Positions 34,383-42,538 of a stretch of DNA of 64,000 nt are shown piece by piece. The stretch covers positions 1,116,001 to 1,180,000 of the forward strand of contig JABTTV010000001.1 in NCBI GenBank assembly GCA_015075725.1, in the 5' to 3' direction. How positions within the stretch are numbered: position 1 is the first letter of the stretch; each line of letters starts with the position of its first letter. The notes below the pieces were generated by a model. It did no database searches. It was not told where the DNA came from and saw only the letters and a program-made list of their open reading frames with translations. The stretch is from Anaerolineales bacterium. Its GTDB lineage: Bacteria; Chloroflexota; Anaerolineae; Anaerolineales; Villigracilaceae. The position numbers and the translations under genes were made by a program.

Positions 34383-35372
34383 CTATCCCCTGTCTTTCGC
34401 CCTGCCCATCTTCCCAAGTTTCGAACCGAGCAGGGTTTCCATCAGGGACGGTTTTTCGAAATTATCGTCGGGCATTTTCGTCCAATCGGCTTTGCCGCGT
34501 TCGAGAATCCAGTTTACCCGTCCGTTGCGTGCAGAATCGAGACGTTTGCGGAAGGCGTCCTCGTTCCCTTCGAGATCGTCGCGCAGATCAATAAGCGATG
34601 TGATCACCGCGTTCAACGCGCGCACCACATTCTCACGGTCATGCACGGAGGCCATGCCCAGCGCCTCCGCGCCGTCTGAATCCGTCAATGTGGATGTGGC
34701 GGTAAAGTAATTTCGGCCCGCCGTTTTGCGCAGGTCGTTCCAACCGGGCTGGCCAATGGTGGCGTTGAGCAAAGCTGCAGAGAGCAGCTGCGGCAAAAGA
34801 TGGGTCGAAGCCATCAAGCCGTCTGACTCGACGAAATCCGTCAGGATCGCTGTGGAGCCGAGCAACTCGACAAAATCAGAGACGAGTTTCACCGCCTCGC
34901 CGGGAGTGCCGGGAGGGGCTGAGAGGAGGAAAATGCCTTTTGAAAACAGATCCGCCCGGGCTGAGTCCAGACCCGTTTCCGTCATGGCCAGGTATTTCGC
35001 CCCGATCGCGGGGACGATTCCCACGTAATGAGCCGACTCGGGCAAAAGTTCCTGCGCCCACTTCGCAACCTGCGCCTTGACCGGGGAAGTATCCACCACA
35101 ACAGCATCCTTCCTGAGGTCTTGCGCTATATAATGGAATGTGTCACGTATCTCTGTCAGGGGCAGGGCGAGTACGACCAGGTCGGCGTTCTCCACCGCAT
35201 TGGGCAGGTTGTGGCTGGTCTGATCCACCGCGCCGAGTTTCTTCGCCCGCCCTTCCACACTGTATTCCTTGTCGTGGCCGGTCGTGACCACCTTGTCCTT
35301 GTGCGCCGCGAGCGCCAACCCCATCGAAGCGCCGATCTGACCCAAACCGATGATGGTGATTTTTACAGGCAT
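34383..35372 (-). CDS. tyrA: prephenate/arogenate dehydrogenase
   Basis: Oxidative decarboxylation of prephenate or arogenate in tyrosine synthesis. 329 residues; N-terminal Rossmann motif ITIIGLGQIGASMGLALA, DTSPVK turn, and STHLLPQLLSAALL in the helical dimerisation domain. GAGGTTGAC precedes the ATG at 35372, and a TATAAT on the minus strand about 30 bases upstream (near 35400-35405) is the likely -10. No chorismate mutase or ACT domain is fused. Some substrate-related imine dehydrogenases share this fold, but length fits TyrA. Confidence 0.85.
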   Translation of the reverse strand: MPVKITIIGLGQIGASMGLALAAHKDKVVTTGHDKEYSVEGRAKKLGAVDQTSHNLPNAVENADLVVLALPLTEIRDTFHYIAQDLRKDAVVVDTSPVKAQVAKWAQELLPESAHYVGIVPAIGAKYLAMTETGLDSARADLFSKGIFLLSAPPGTPGEAVKLVSDFVELLGSTAILTDFVESDGLMASTHLLPQLLSAALLNATIGQPGWNDLRKTAGRNYFTATSTLTDSDGAEALGMASVHDRENVVRALNAVITSLIDLRDDLEGNEDAFRKRLDSARNGRVNWILERGKADWTKMPDDNFEKPSLMETLLGSKLGKMGRAKDRG

Positions 35373-35616
35373 GTCAACCTCGAAACTTGGATTATGACCG
35401 AATTATACGCCAGCCGCTCCCTTAAAATGCGAGAACCGCGGACGCCGACCGCGGTTCCCTTTGAAAGGAGGAGAAGAGAAATCACCTTACGAGCGTATTT
35501 TTATCATGGTTATCCGAAACCTACTTGACGCAAACCCTACGATTGCCCTACGTTTGTCGAACAACTAACCGTTCTGTAAGCGGTTTTCGAGTATTTTTGT
35601 TGACAAAGGATTCCCG
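35373..35616. other. intergenic region with hairpin and orphan ribosome site
   Basis: A 9-bp stem (GAACCGCGG 35433-35441 with CCGCGGTTC 35449-35457) is followed by AAAGGAGGAGAAGAG (35464-35478), a strong Shine-Dalgarno without a start codon at the right distance. A 20-codon frame from ATG 35506 begins about 28 bases later. Possibly a small RNA or a decayed gene. Confidence 0.4.
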
Positions 35617-36141
35617 ATGACATCCTCCCCTCCCAAAATCTACCTGGGCGAATTGAATGACACCCCTCTCGGAGATTTCCGCCTCGCCGCCTCGGACCTG
35701 GGCCTGGTCGCCGTCGAGTGGGCAGATTCCCAGCTCGAGTTTGATGCCTACCTAGCGAAATTGAAGCGCCCTGTAGAGCCGAACCAGAGGAAAATCACTC
35801 CGTACGCGAAGGAATTGAAAGAATATCTGAACGGCAGGCGCACCGCCTTCACCATCCCCATCGATTGGACTTTTTTCACACCTTTCCAGCGAGAAGCTCT
35901 ACAAGCTGTCTTCCGCATACCATACGGCGAAACCCGCACTTACATTGACATTGCGCGCGAGATCGACCGTCCGCATGCTTATCGTGCCGTTGGCGCCGCC
36001 AACGCCATGAATCCAATGCCCATCATCGTTCCCTGTCACCGCGTCCTCGGCGTGGATGGCAAACTCCACGGCTACGGCGGCGGGGATGGACTCCCGACAA
36101 AGGAATGGTTGTTGAAATTGGAAGGGGCGGTTATCGCGTGA
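35617..36141 (+). CDS. ogt: methylated-DNA-protein-cysteine methyltransferase
   Basis: Suicide repair protein that takes the alkyl group from O6-alkylguanine. 174 residues. The active-site cysteine lies in IVPCHRVLG, with the upstream FRIPYGETRTY DNA-recognition helix region. The N-terminal half matches the short Ogt domain. AAAGGA lies about eight bases before the ATG. It is followed by the chromate-transporter pair. Confidence 0.92.
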   Translation: MTSSPPKIYLGELNDTPLGDFRLAASDLGLVAVEWADSQLEFDAYLAKLKRPVEPNQRKITPYAKELKEYLNGRRTAFTIPIDWTFFTPFQREALQAVFRIPYGETRTYIDIAREIDRPHAYRAVGAANAMNPMPIIVPCHRVLGVDGKLHGYGGGDGLPTKEWLLKLEGAVIA

Positions 36142-36153
36142 TAAACTCGAAGG

Positions 36154-36675
36154 ATGGAAATTCTCCTTCATCTTTTTTGGACATTTCTAAAGGTCAACTT
36201 ACTCAGCACCTCCGGTCCCGCCTCGGTGGGATTGTTGTATCACGAAGCCGTTGGGCGGTTCGTCACGGAAGCGCAGTTCGTGCAGGCGGTGGGGTTTTCA
36301 TCCGTCCTGCCGGGGAGCGACGCGCTCCAACTGGCAATGTACATCGGCTACGCGGCGGGCGGAGTGGCGGGCGGGTTGGTGGCTCTTACTGCTTCGATCC
36401 TGCCGCCGACCCTCATCATCCTCGGCGTGACGATGGTACTGCATCGCCTTCGCCGCGAAGCATGGGTAAATAGTTTCGTCGAAGGATTAACCCCCGCCAT
36501 TGCCGTGTTAATGGTCTTCACTGCCTGGAAAATCTTCGATAAAGGCGGCGGGTTGACCTGGATGGGATGGGGGCTTGCCCTGGGAAGTTTCACCGCCATG
36601 TGGTTCAAGGTCCCCGAGCGATTCGTGATCATCATTGCCGGAATCATCGGCGTGATCTTTCTATCGGCATCATGA
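36154..36675 (+). CDS. short chromate transporter-like protein, first of a pair
   Basis: 173 residues with about five to six hydrophobic helices. FLKVNLLSTSGPASVGLLYHE and VLPGSDALQLAMYIGYAAGG are the CHR-domain motifs; a single CHR domain marks the short-chain family, which works as pairs. It exports chromate or transports sulfate-like anions. Its stop overlaps the next start by four bases, and the two proteins are about 45 percent identical by eye, so a heterodimer is likely. Confidence 0.85.
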   Translation: MEILLHLFWTFLKVNLLSTSGPASVGLLYHEAVGRFVTEAQFVQAVGFSSVLPGSDALQLAMYIGYAAGGVAGGLVALTASILPPTLIILGVTMVLHRLRREAWVNSFVEGLTPAIAVLMVFTAWKIFDKGGGLTWMGWGLALGSFTAMWFKVPERFVIIIAGIIGVIFLSAS

Positions 36676-37193
36676 ACAAGTGGACTCAATTATTCTGGAT
36701 GTTCCTGAAGGTGAACCTGCTTTCGCCTTCGGGTCCCGCCTCGGTGGGATTGTTGTACAAGGAAGCGGTCGGGAGGATCATGACCGAAGAAAGATTCGTA
36801 GAGGCGGTGGGCTTCTCGAACTTCCTGCCGGGGAGCGAAGCATTGAAACTGGCGATGTTCGTCGGTTATGCCGCAGGCGGCGTGCCGGGCGTGTTCGTCG
36901 CCCTGCTTGGCGCGGTATTGCCTCCAACCGTGATGATGTTCGTGGTGGCTCTCATCCTTCAACAGGTTCAACACGAGGGCTGGCTGGAAGGTTTTGTGAA
37001 AGGGATGAGTCCCGCCGTGGCGGCATTGATCGTGCTGGTGGCCTGGGAGTTGTTCCGCGTGGGGCAGACCAAAAGCATCGGCAAGCGCACGCTTCTCATC
37101 GCCGCCCTGAGCGCGATCGCCCTCTGGCTGAATGTCCCTTCGCCGCTGGTTTTATTGGGCGCAGGAGTTTTCGGCGTGATCCTTTTCCGTTGA
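36672..37193 (+). CDS. short chromate transporter-like protein, second of a pair
   Basis: 173 residues from ATG 36672, overlapping the preceding TGA. The same motifs recur: FLKVNLLSPSGPASVGLLYKE and FLPGSEALKLAMFVGYAAGG. The two halves would insert with opposite orientation, as in known short CHR pairs. A longer frame from 36567 lies inside the first gene and is not used. It is followed after 11 bases by the universal stress protein gene. Confidence 0.85.
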   Translation: MNKWTQLFWMFLKVNLLSPSGPASVGLLYKEAVGRIMTEERFVEAVGFSNFLPGSEALKLAMFVGYAAGGVPGVFVALLGAVLPPTVMMFVVALILQQVQHEGWLEGFVKGMSPAVAALIVLVAWELFRVGQTKSIGKRTLLIAALSAIALWLNVPSPLVLLGAGVFGVILFR

Positions 37194-37204
37194 TCGGACT
37201 TTAT

Positions 37205-38092
37205 ATGCCAACTGATGATATTTTGATCGTCACCAATGGAACGAAGGAAAGTTATCCCGCCATCGAGCAGGGGGCGTGGCTTGCGGCGACTCTCGACTCG
37301 CCCATCACGCTTCTGGGCGTGACCGAGAGGCAGGATCCGGCCGCGATTGATTCGATCCACCCTTTGGAGAACGTTTTCGAAAAAGCCGTCGGCGTGTTTG
37401 AGGCTCAGGGATTGAAATACCAGCTCGAGGTCCGCAATGGAAGCGCGGAGAAGATCGTCGCAATGGAAGCAAAGAAGAATGATTCCATTGTGGTGTTGGG
37501 ACCGTTGGGACGTCCGCAACTTCAGCGCTGGATGACGGGACGTTCGATCCGCACGTTCATCGAAGATATCGAGCAGCCGCTTCTTTACGTGCCGGAGACG
37601 AAACTGCCCGTAAAAAAGATTCTGATCAGTGTGGGCGGGCTGGGTTACGACGTGACCGCGGAACATCTCGCCATGCAGGTGGCGGCGAAGTGCGGCGCAG
37701 AGGTTGCGTTTCTGCATATCGTGCCGCCCATCGATCTGGATTATCCGACCGCGAAGGCGATGAGCCGGAACTGGCAGAACCTGACCGAGACCGATACGCC
37801 TGTCGGGCGGAGTTTACGGAAATCGCTGGAGAATGCCCGCGGCGCAGGGTTGGCGGCTTCGGTCAAAGTCCGGCATGGAAATGTGATCGAGGAGATCCTT
37901 GCCGAAATGCGAAACGGCAATCATGATCTGTTGTGCATGGGGTCGTCTTACAGCGTGCATTCCCTGCGGCAGATGTATTCGGCGAACGTCACGGCGGAGA
38001 TCATGGATCACGCTGTCTGCCCGGTGATGACGGCAAGGTTTAGAAGCGCAGCAGACGTCCTCCCCTGGCACCCTCCGCCGGGGCAGGTGTAA
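37205..38092 (+). CDS. tandem universal stress protein
   Basis: 295 residues with two UspA folds (about 1-135 and 137-280). The first begins DDILIVTNGTKESYPAIEQGAWLA; the second KKILISVGGLGYDVTAEHLAMQVA and ends LLCMGSSYSVHSLRQMYSANVTAEIMDHAVCPV, the ATP-binding-type loop region. Cytosolic; role in stress resistance. The last 15 codons (RSAADVLPWHPPPGQV) come from a dispersed repeat also present at 21716. Probably co-transcribed with the chromate-transporter pair. Confidence 0.82.
   Translation: MPTDDILIVTNGTKESYPAIEQGAWLAATLDSPITLLGVTERQDPAAIDSIHPLENVFEKAVGVFEAQGLKYQLEVRNGSAEKIVAMEAKKNDSIVVLGPLGRPQLQRWMTGRSIRTFIEDIEQPLLYVPETKLPVKKILISVGGLGYDVTAEHLAMQVAAKCGAEVAFLHIVPPIDLDYPTAKAMSRNWQNLTETDTPVGRSLRKSLENARGAGLAASVKVRHGNVIEEILAEMRNGNHDLLCMGSSYSVHSLRQMYSANVTAEIMDHAVCPVMTARFRSAADVLPWHPPPGQV
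38044..38082. repeat. dispersed repeat forming the end of the Usp gene
   Basis: AAGCGCAGCAGACGTCCTCC at 38044-38063 matches 21716-21735 at all but two positions, then diverges. A small CCCC-GGC/GCC-GGGG stem follows. It is read in frame as the C-terminus of the universal stress protein. Confidence 0.6.
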
Positions 38093-38144
38093 TGTCCGAA
38101 TACTGTTTGCGCACGATCGGCGGCTTTCACAACAAGGACAATGA

Positions 38145-38693
38145 ATGGACAATACAATCGGAATGATCTTGAAGGCGATGCGTTTTTCAGCGGAGAAACA
38201 CAACGACCAGCGCAGGAAGGATTCGAAATCCTCGCCGTATATCAACCATCCCATCGAGGTGGCCGAGACGTTGTGGACGGTGGGCGGTGTGCGAGATGAG
38301 GCATTGATCGCCGCCGCCATCCTGCACGACACCATCGAAGACACCGATGCCACACCGGAAGAGCTCGGACGGGAATTTGGCGGGGAGGTGCTGAACCTGG
38401 TGCTCGAAGTGACCGACGATAAAAGCCTGCCAAAAGAGGTCCGCAAACAATTGCAGATCGAGACGGCGGCGCACAAATCGCCGCGGGCAAAACTCCTGAA
38501 ATTGGCAGATAAGATCTGCAATGTGAAAGACATCGTCAACTCGCCGCCCGCCGATTGGCCGTTGAAGCGCAGGCAGGAATACCTGCTTTGGACGGAAAAA
38601 GTCATTAAAGGGGTGCGCGGATCGAACAAGGAACTTGAAACTCTCTATGACGAGGTTTTGAAAAAAGGGAAGAAAAGCATGGGGATGGATTGA
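38145..38693 (+). CDS. MESH1-like HD-domain (p)ppGpp hydrolase
   Basis: 182 residues. HD-superfamily residues: H in YINHPIEVAE (about 34), HD in AAILHDTIEDT (about 62-63), and D in LLKLADKICN (about 128). Only the SpoT-type hydrolase domain is present; there is no synthetase, TGS or ACT domain. This matches small alarmone hydrolases of the MESH1 class, though their natural substrate varies (NADPH phosphatase in animals). Cytosolic. Follows the Usp gene after 52 bases. Confidence 0.85.
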   Translation: MDNTIGMILKAMRFSAEKHNDQRRKDSKSSPYINHPIEVAETLWTVGGVRDEALIAAAILHDTIEDTDATPEELGREFGGEVLNLVLEVTDDKSLPKEVRKQLQIETAAHKSPRAKLLKLADKICNVKDIVNSPPADWPLKRRQEYLLWTEKVIKGVRGSNKELETLYDEVLKKGKKSMGMD

Positions 38694-38789
38694 GCCGCCC
38701 CCAAGGGCGAGGTCTGTAACAAAAAAATCGTTTCTTTCTACAGTTCTTTTGCCTCCCGAATGCGAATACAATAAAGCCAGGAGGCTGAC

Positions 38790-39626
38790 ATGACAATCAT
38801 CGTCGCCGATACCACCTGCGGCTTGCCGCGCGACCTGCTCGTCAAACGAGGGATTCCGACCGTCCCGCAGGTTGTGATCTTTGGGGAAGAGTCCTTCCAT
38901 GACGACAAGGACCTCGACACCGCGGCATTTCTTCAAAAACTCAAAGCCTCGAAAACGCTTCCGAAAACCGCCGCGCCCGAGCCGCCTTTGTATTTTCCCA
39001 TCTTCGAAAAAGCGAAAGAGAAGGGAGAAAGCGTCGTTGTAGTAGCCCCGACGGGAAAAGCCAGCGGGACGGTGCGTTCGGCGCAGACGGCGGCGCAGGA
39101 ATATCCGGGTGTGGATATTCGCGTCGTGGACTCACTGACCATCTCATGCAACCTCGGTTCGCTCGTGCTGTTGGCAGACGACATGGCAAAGGCTGGGAAA
39201 TCTGCCGATGAGATCGTGGCAAAGCTCAATGAGATGATTCCACGCGGACGAATCTATTTTCTGGTCGATACGCTTGAATATCTCGCAAAAGGCGGGCGCA
39301 TCGGCGGGGCAAAGCGGCTTGTGGCTGAGTTGTTGGAGGTCAAGCCGATATTGCAGGTGAAGGATGGACAGGTGGAGGCGTTCGAGCAGCAAAGGACAAA
39401 GAAACGCGCCCTTGCCCGGCTCGTGGAGGTGGTGACCGAACAATGTCCCGGCGGGGAGTCGGCTCACTTGTGTGTGTTACAGGTCGAGGCGGAGAAAGAA
39501 GCGGAGGCTCTCGTCGAGGAATTGAAATCGAAGGTCAATGTCCCGCACATTCCCATCTATGAATTGCCGCCCGCCATCGTCGTTCATGCCGGTCCGCGCG
39601 CAATGGGAGTGGGATTTTTTATATAA
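38790..39626 (+). CDS. DegV-family fatty acid-binding protein
   Basis: 278 residues. DegV fold: ADTTCGLPRDLLVKRGI at the start, VDSLTISCNLGSLV near 110 and DTLEYLAKGGRIGGAKRLV (the conserved GRI segment). Binds a fatty acid and in Firmicutes delivers it to fatty acid kinase (FakB). A FakA gene is not in the window. AGGAGG precedes the ATG by seven bases, and TACAAT at 38768-38773 may be the -10. Confidence 0.9.
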   Translation: MTIIVADTTCGLPRDLLVKRGIPTVPQVVIFGEESFHDDKDLDTAAFLQKLKASKTLPKTAAPEPPLYFPIFEKAKEKGESVVVVAPTGKASGTVRSAQTAAQEYPGVDIRVVDSLTISCNLGSLVLLADDMAKAGKSADEIVAKLNEMIPRGRIYFLVDTLEYLAKGGRIGGAKRLVAELLEVKPILQVKDGQVEAFEQQRTKKRALARLVEVVTEQCPGGESAHLCVLQVEAEKEAEALVEELKSKVNVPHIPIYELPPAIVVHAGPRAMGVGFFI

Positions 39627-39645
39627 ACAAAAATGCTTCATCCAG

Positions 39646-39675
39646 GAAGGCTTCAGATAATTATCTGAGGCCTTC
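39646..39675 (+). terminator. hairpin after the DegV gene
   Basis: A 15-bp stem (GAAGGCTTCAGATAA with TTATCTGAGGCCTTC, one G-T pair) with no loop beyond the TAAT turn; a short T-rich run follows. The extended -10 of the next gene overlaps its edge. Confidence 0.65.
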
Positions 39676-39676
39676 T

Positions 39677-39685
39677 TGTTATACT
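39677..39685 (+). promoter_or_regulatory. extended -10 of the DnaQ-like gene
   Basis: TGTTATACT fits TGnTATAAT with one change; the ATG follows 22 bases later. Confidence 0.55.
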
Positions 39686-39707
39686 TGCGGCTGACGTCGA
39701 AAACCGC

Positions 39708-40514
39708 ATGCTTGAACTTTCCAACACGCGATTCGCATTTTTGGATATCGAAACCACCGGGCTTTCCCCCTGGTTCGGAGATCGCATCTGCCAGGTGGCT
39801 GTGATCGTCACCGAAGGGAAACGCATCAAACGGACCCTCGACCTGCTCATCGACCCCGAGCGGGAACTTTCGCCGTCTGCGGTTCACGTCAATGGGCTGG
39901 ATGGCGAATCATTGAAAGGCAGGCCCCGTTTTGAAAACGTCGCTGACGAGATCGGCATGGCATTGAGCGAAGGGGTCGTCGTCTGCCATAACGCCAGGTT
40001 CGATATCCAATTCCTCGACAACGAGTATCGGAAACTGGGCCGCGTCATTGAACTCCCCAACCTGATCGACACGCTCCTGCTGGCGCGCGAGTATTTTGAT
40101 TTGCCGTCTTATAGCCTGGGTCATCTCGCGCGGGATTTTCAACTCACCACTTATATTCAGGGCTCGCGCGCCTTTGCCGATGCCGTTACCATGAAGAATC
40201 TTTTCTTCGCCATGGCGGATTCGCTCAAAACCGTCGACAGGTCCCTGGACGACTTGATCGGAATATACAACTCGCCCGCCTGGCCAGCGGAGGGCATTTA
40301 CCTCCCCACCGAGTTGAGTGAAGCCATTTACAGCAATAAAAACCTCTTCATTCAATACATCGACAAGGAAGGCGAAATATCCGAACGCTGGGTCACACCG
40401 AAAGAGGTCATCGGGTTGTCCGACTACCTCTACCTGCAAGCATACTGCCATACACGCGAAGCCGAGCGCACCTTTCGCCTCGATCGAATCATGAAATTTG
40501 AAGCGGGGGATTGA
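39708..40514 (+). CDS. DnaQ-family 3'-5' exonuclease
   Basis: 268 residues. DEDDh motifs: FLDIETTG (D and E, about 9-11), HNARFDIQFLD (about 99-109) and the HLARDF segment (about 140-146) for the last His and Asp. The C-terminal 90 residues are a separate small domain of unknown role with YLPTELSEAIYSNKNLFIQY. It may be a stand-alone proofreading-type nuclease or a repair exonuclease. The region after it is a long AT-rich gap before the ATP-grasp gene. Confidence 0.85.
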   Translation: MLELSNTRFAFLDIETTGLSPWFGDRICQVAVIVTEGKRIKRTLDLLIDPERELSPSAVHVNGLDGESLKGRPRFENVADEIGMALSEGVVVCHNARFDIQFLDNEYRKLGRVIELPNLIDTLLLAREYFDLPSYSLGHLARDFQLTTYIQGSRAFADAVTMKNLFFAMADSLKTVDRSLDDLIGIYNSPAWPAEGIYLPTELSEAIYSNKNLFIQYIDKEGEISERWVTPKEVIGLSDYLYLQAYCHTREAERTFRLDRIMKFEAGD

Positions 40515-40955
40515 AGAATCAGCACCATAACGGGATCCAATATAAAAACAAGTTACAAGTAATAACACGGCCGCGAAGATGCAATGCATGATCCTGCATG
40601 TCAATGCATCTTTTCAAGTTCAATCACACCAGACAACAATCTTGTTGCCTGTACAGAATCACTTCATTTCTTAAAGACGTTAAAGTCCTTAAAGACCTTA
40701 ATGGCTTTACAACGCGTTTTCTAAGCAATATCTCATGCAAGACTTTCAAATATTTTAAGATAAAAACGTGTTCAAAAACCTTTACATAAACGAATTGTCG
40801 TATAAAATAATAATGTAAACTACGATAAATTATGTTTTATATGTTGTTTACATCGTTATATGTTGAATGCCGTGATGATGAAACGTCAAATCAATCCAAT
40901 GCTACGCCAGTAGAACAGGAATGAAAACAAAGAGAGATATAACAAAGGAAAAAAC
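40515..40955 (+). promoter_or_regulatory. 441-bp AT-rich regulatory region
   Basis: No gene is supported. A promoter TTTACA (40781-40786)-16-TAAAAT (40803-40808) is present. Three TTTACAT half-sites occur: 40781-40787, 40813-40819 (reverse) and 40847-40853, the last two forming ATGTAAAC...GTTTACAT. An imperfect 33-nt hairpin lies at 40578-40610 (GATGCA...TGCATC, CATG...CATG), and TTAAAGAC-like repeats occur at about 40671-40702. The base composition differs sharply from its surroundings. Confidence 0.55.
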
Positions 40956-41975
40956 ATGTATATCTGCGTATTGACAAGCACGCCGGATGCGGACGATATC
41001 CCCTACGATCCGTCGCATTATATGAACGGATATCGTTGGAAGCAGCATCTCGTGGCGCCAGCACAACTTGAAAAACAGATCAAGCAGTTGATGAGCGAGG
41101 GGGTGGATGTATTCGTCAATCTATGCGACGGCACGCCGGACGATGCGGTCTCGGGGATCGCCCTGGTCAAGACCCTTGAAAAACTCAACGCAGCATTCAC
41201 CGGCGCCGATTCGAAATTTTTCGACCCCACGCGCGACGAAATGAAGAATGCCGCCAGACGCGTCTCCGTTCCAACGCCGAGTTGGGCTTTTGCCAACCGC
41301 GCTGAAGATGCCGAAAAGATCGCAAAGAAACTGAAATTCCCCATGCTGATCAAACCGCCGCACGGATATGCCAGTGTCGGCATCCGCCGCAACTCGCGCG
41401 TCGTTAATGTCGAGGAATTGCGCGAACAATTGAAACTCGCCGTCGCCGAATTCGGGCGCGCATTGGTCGAAGAATTCGTCGAAGGTCGCGAGTTTACCTG
41501 TCTCGTGGCGGAGAATCCAACCAACCCGAACAAACCATATACGTTCACGCCGGTCGAATTCATCTTCCCTGAAGGTGAATCCTTCAAGCACTATGACATG
41601 AAGTGGGTGGATTATGCGAAGATGTCCGTTGCCGTGGTGAAGAATTCGCGCATCGAAAAGACCCTGCGCGAACAGACCGTGCGCGTCTTCAAGGAACTCG
41701 GCGGTAATGGGTATGCCCGCTGTGACTATCGAATGGATGCAGACGGCGCGATCCACATGCTTGAGATCAACCCCAACTGCGGCATCTTCTATCCGCCGAC
41801 CGAGCCCGGTTCCGCCGATTTCTCGCTGCTGAATGATCCGACCACCAATCACACCAAGTTCATGAAGCTGATCATCCGCAATGCGCAGTACCGCCAGACG
41901 CGCGTCGCAGCCGAACGCATCATCAAACGCCAGCAGCGCAAACGTGTGCCGGTCGAGCAGATGGCGTACACATAA
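40956..41975 (+). CDS. ATP-grasp ligase, D-Ala-D-Ala ligase-like
   Basis: 339 residues. An ATP-grasp fold with FPMLIKPPHGYASVG (about 128-142), ALVEEFVEGREFTCLV (about 171-186) and the metal-binding IHMLEINPNCGIFYPP (about 267-282). The family ligates a carboxylate to an amine or thiol via acyl phosphate. The N-terminal domain differs from that of Ddl, so peptide-like natural-product or cell-wall roles both remain possible. The upstream regulatory region is unusually long, and AAAGGAAAAAAC precedes the ATG. A strong terminator follows at 42001. Confidence 0.78.
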   Translation: MYICVLTSTPDADDIPYDPSHYMNGYRWKQHLVAPAQLEKQIKQLMSEGVDVFVNLCDGTPDDAVSGIALVKTLEKLNAAFTGADSKFFDPTRDEMKNAARRVSVPTPSWAFANRAEDAEKIAKKLKFPMLIKPPHGYASVGIRRNSRVVNVEELREQLKLAVAEFGRALVEEFVEGREFTCLVAENPTNPNKPYTFTPVEFIFPEGESFKHYDMKWVDYAKMSVAVVKNSRIEKTLREQTVRVFKELGGNGYARCDYRMDADGAIHMLEINPNCGIFYPPTEPGSADFSLLNDPTTNHTKFMKLIIRNAQYRQTRVAAERIIKRQQRKRVPVEQMAYT

Positions 41976-42000
41976 CCGGATAATTTCGTTTCGTAAAATA

Positions 42001-42026
42001 AAACGCTCCATTGCAGGAGCGTTTTT
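42001..42026 (+). terminator. ATP-grasp gene terminator
   Basis: AAACGCTCC (42001-42009) pairs with GGAGCGTTT (42016-42024), followed by T to 42026. Confidence 0.85.
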
Positions 42027-42035
42027 ACATTCCCC

Positions 42036-42064
42036 TTGACCAAGAACATTTGTTCTGTTATAGT
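42036..42064 (+). promoter_or_regulatory. promoter with LexA-type operator
   Basis: TTGACC (42036-42041), 17 bases, TATAGT (42059-42064), then seven bases to the ATG. The spacer contains AGAACATTTGTTCT (42043-42056), a perfect inverted repeat with the GAAC-N4-GTTC core of the LexA/DinR box of Gram-positive bacteria. Bound repressor would lie between -35 and -10. Confidence 0.7.
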
Positions 42065-42071
42065 CCTGCAT

Positions 42072-42491
42072 ATGTCCATCTGGCAATTTATCAAAAATTG
42101 GCGGACGGGCTTGCAGCAAAAGAACAGAACCTATCATTATGTTTTGGGTAACCTTTTTCCCGCCGAACAAGAGAATTCAGCCGCCCAAGAAAAACGAAAA
42201 AAAATCGAGCACGATTTTCCGGCTGTAAGTTCACCGTATCTCCCACAACAAGACGATCTTCAACAACGCTGGCTCCTGCTTTCCCCAAGGGAACAGGATG
42301 TAACCGCATTGACCTGCCTGCGATTCACCAACCCGCAGATCGCCGCGCGCCTGGGGTTGTCGAAGGAAACGGTCAAGACCTACCTGCAAAAAGTACTGAA
42401 TAAACTCGGACTGCAAAGCAAAGCGGATTTAAGGGTGGTTTTTGCCGGTTGGGATTTCAGCGCATGGGAGCGCAGGAAGTCCCAGCGCTAG
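42072..42491 (+). CDS. LuxR-type helix-turn-helix protein without receiver domain
   Basis: 139 residues from ATG 42072. The last 65 residues form a GerE/LuxR DNA-binding domain: LSPREQDVTALTCLRFTNPQIAARLGLSKETVKTYLQKVLNKLG. The first 65 residues are not a receiver and are probably a helical linker. The start lies seven bases behind a -10 whose spacer holds a LexA-type box, so it is probably damage-induced and leaderless. A terminator at 42539 separates it from the polymerase cassette, but the layout suggests it may control that cassette. Confidence 0.8.
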   Translation: MSIWQFIKNWRTGLQQKNRTYHYVLGNLFPAEQENSAAQEKRKKIEHDFPAVSSPYLPQQDDLQQRWLLLSPREQDVTALTCLRFTNPQIAARLGLSKETVKTYLQKVLNKLGLQSKADLRVVFAGWDFSAWERRKSQR

Positions 42492-42538
42492 GCATTTCCC
42501 GTTTCGCCTCCCCCACATCTGCCACCCCCCAACACCTT

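Noticed and set aside
40598..40789. 63-codon frame in the AT-rich region
   Set aside because: Lies across hairpins and operator-like repeats, has no ribosome site, and its composition looks random.
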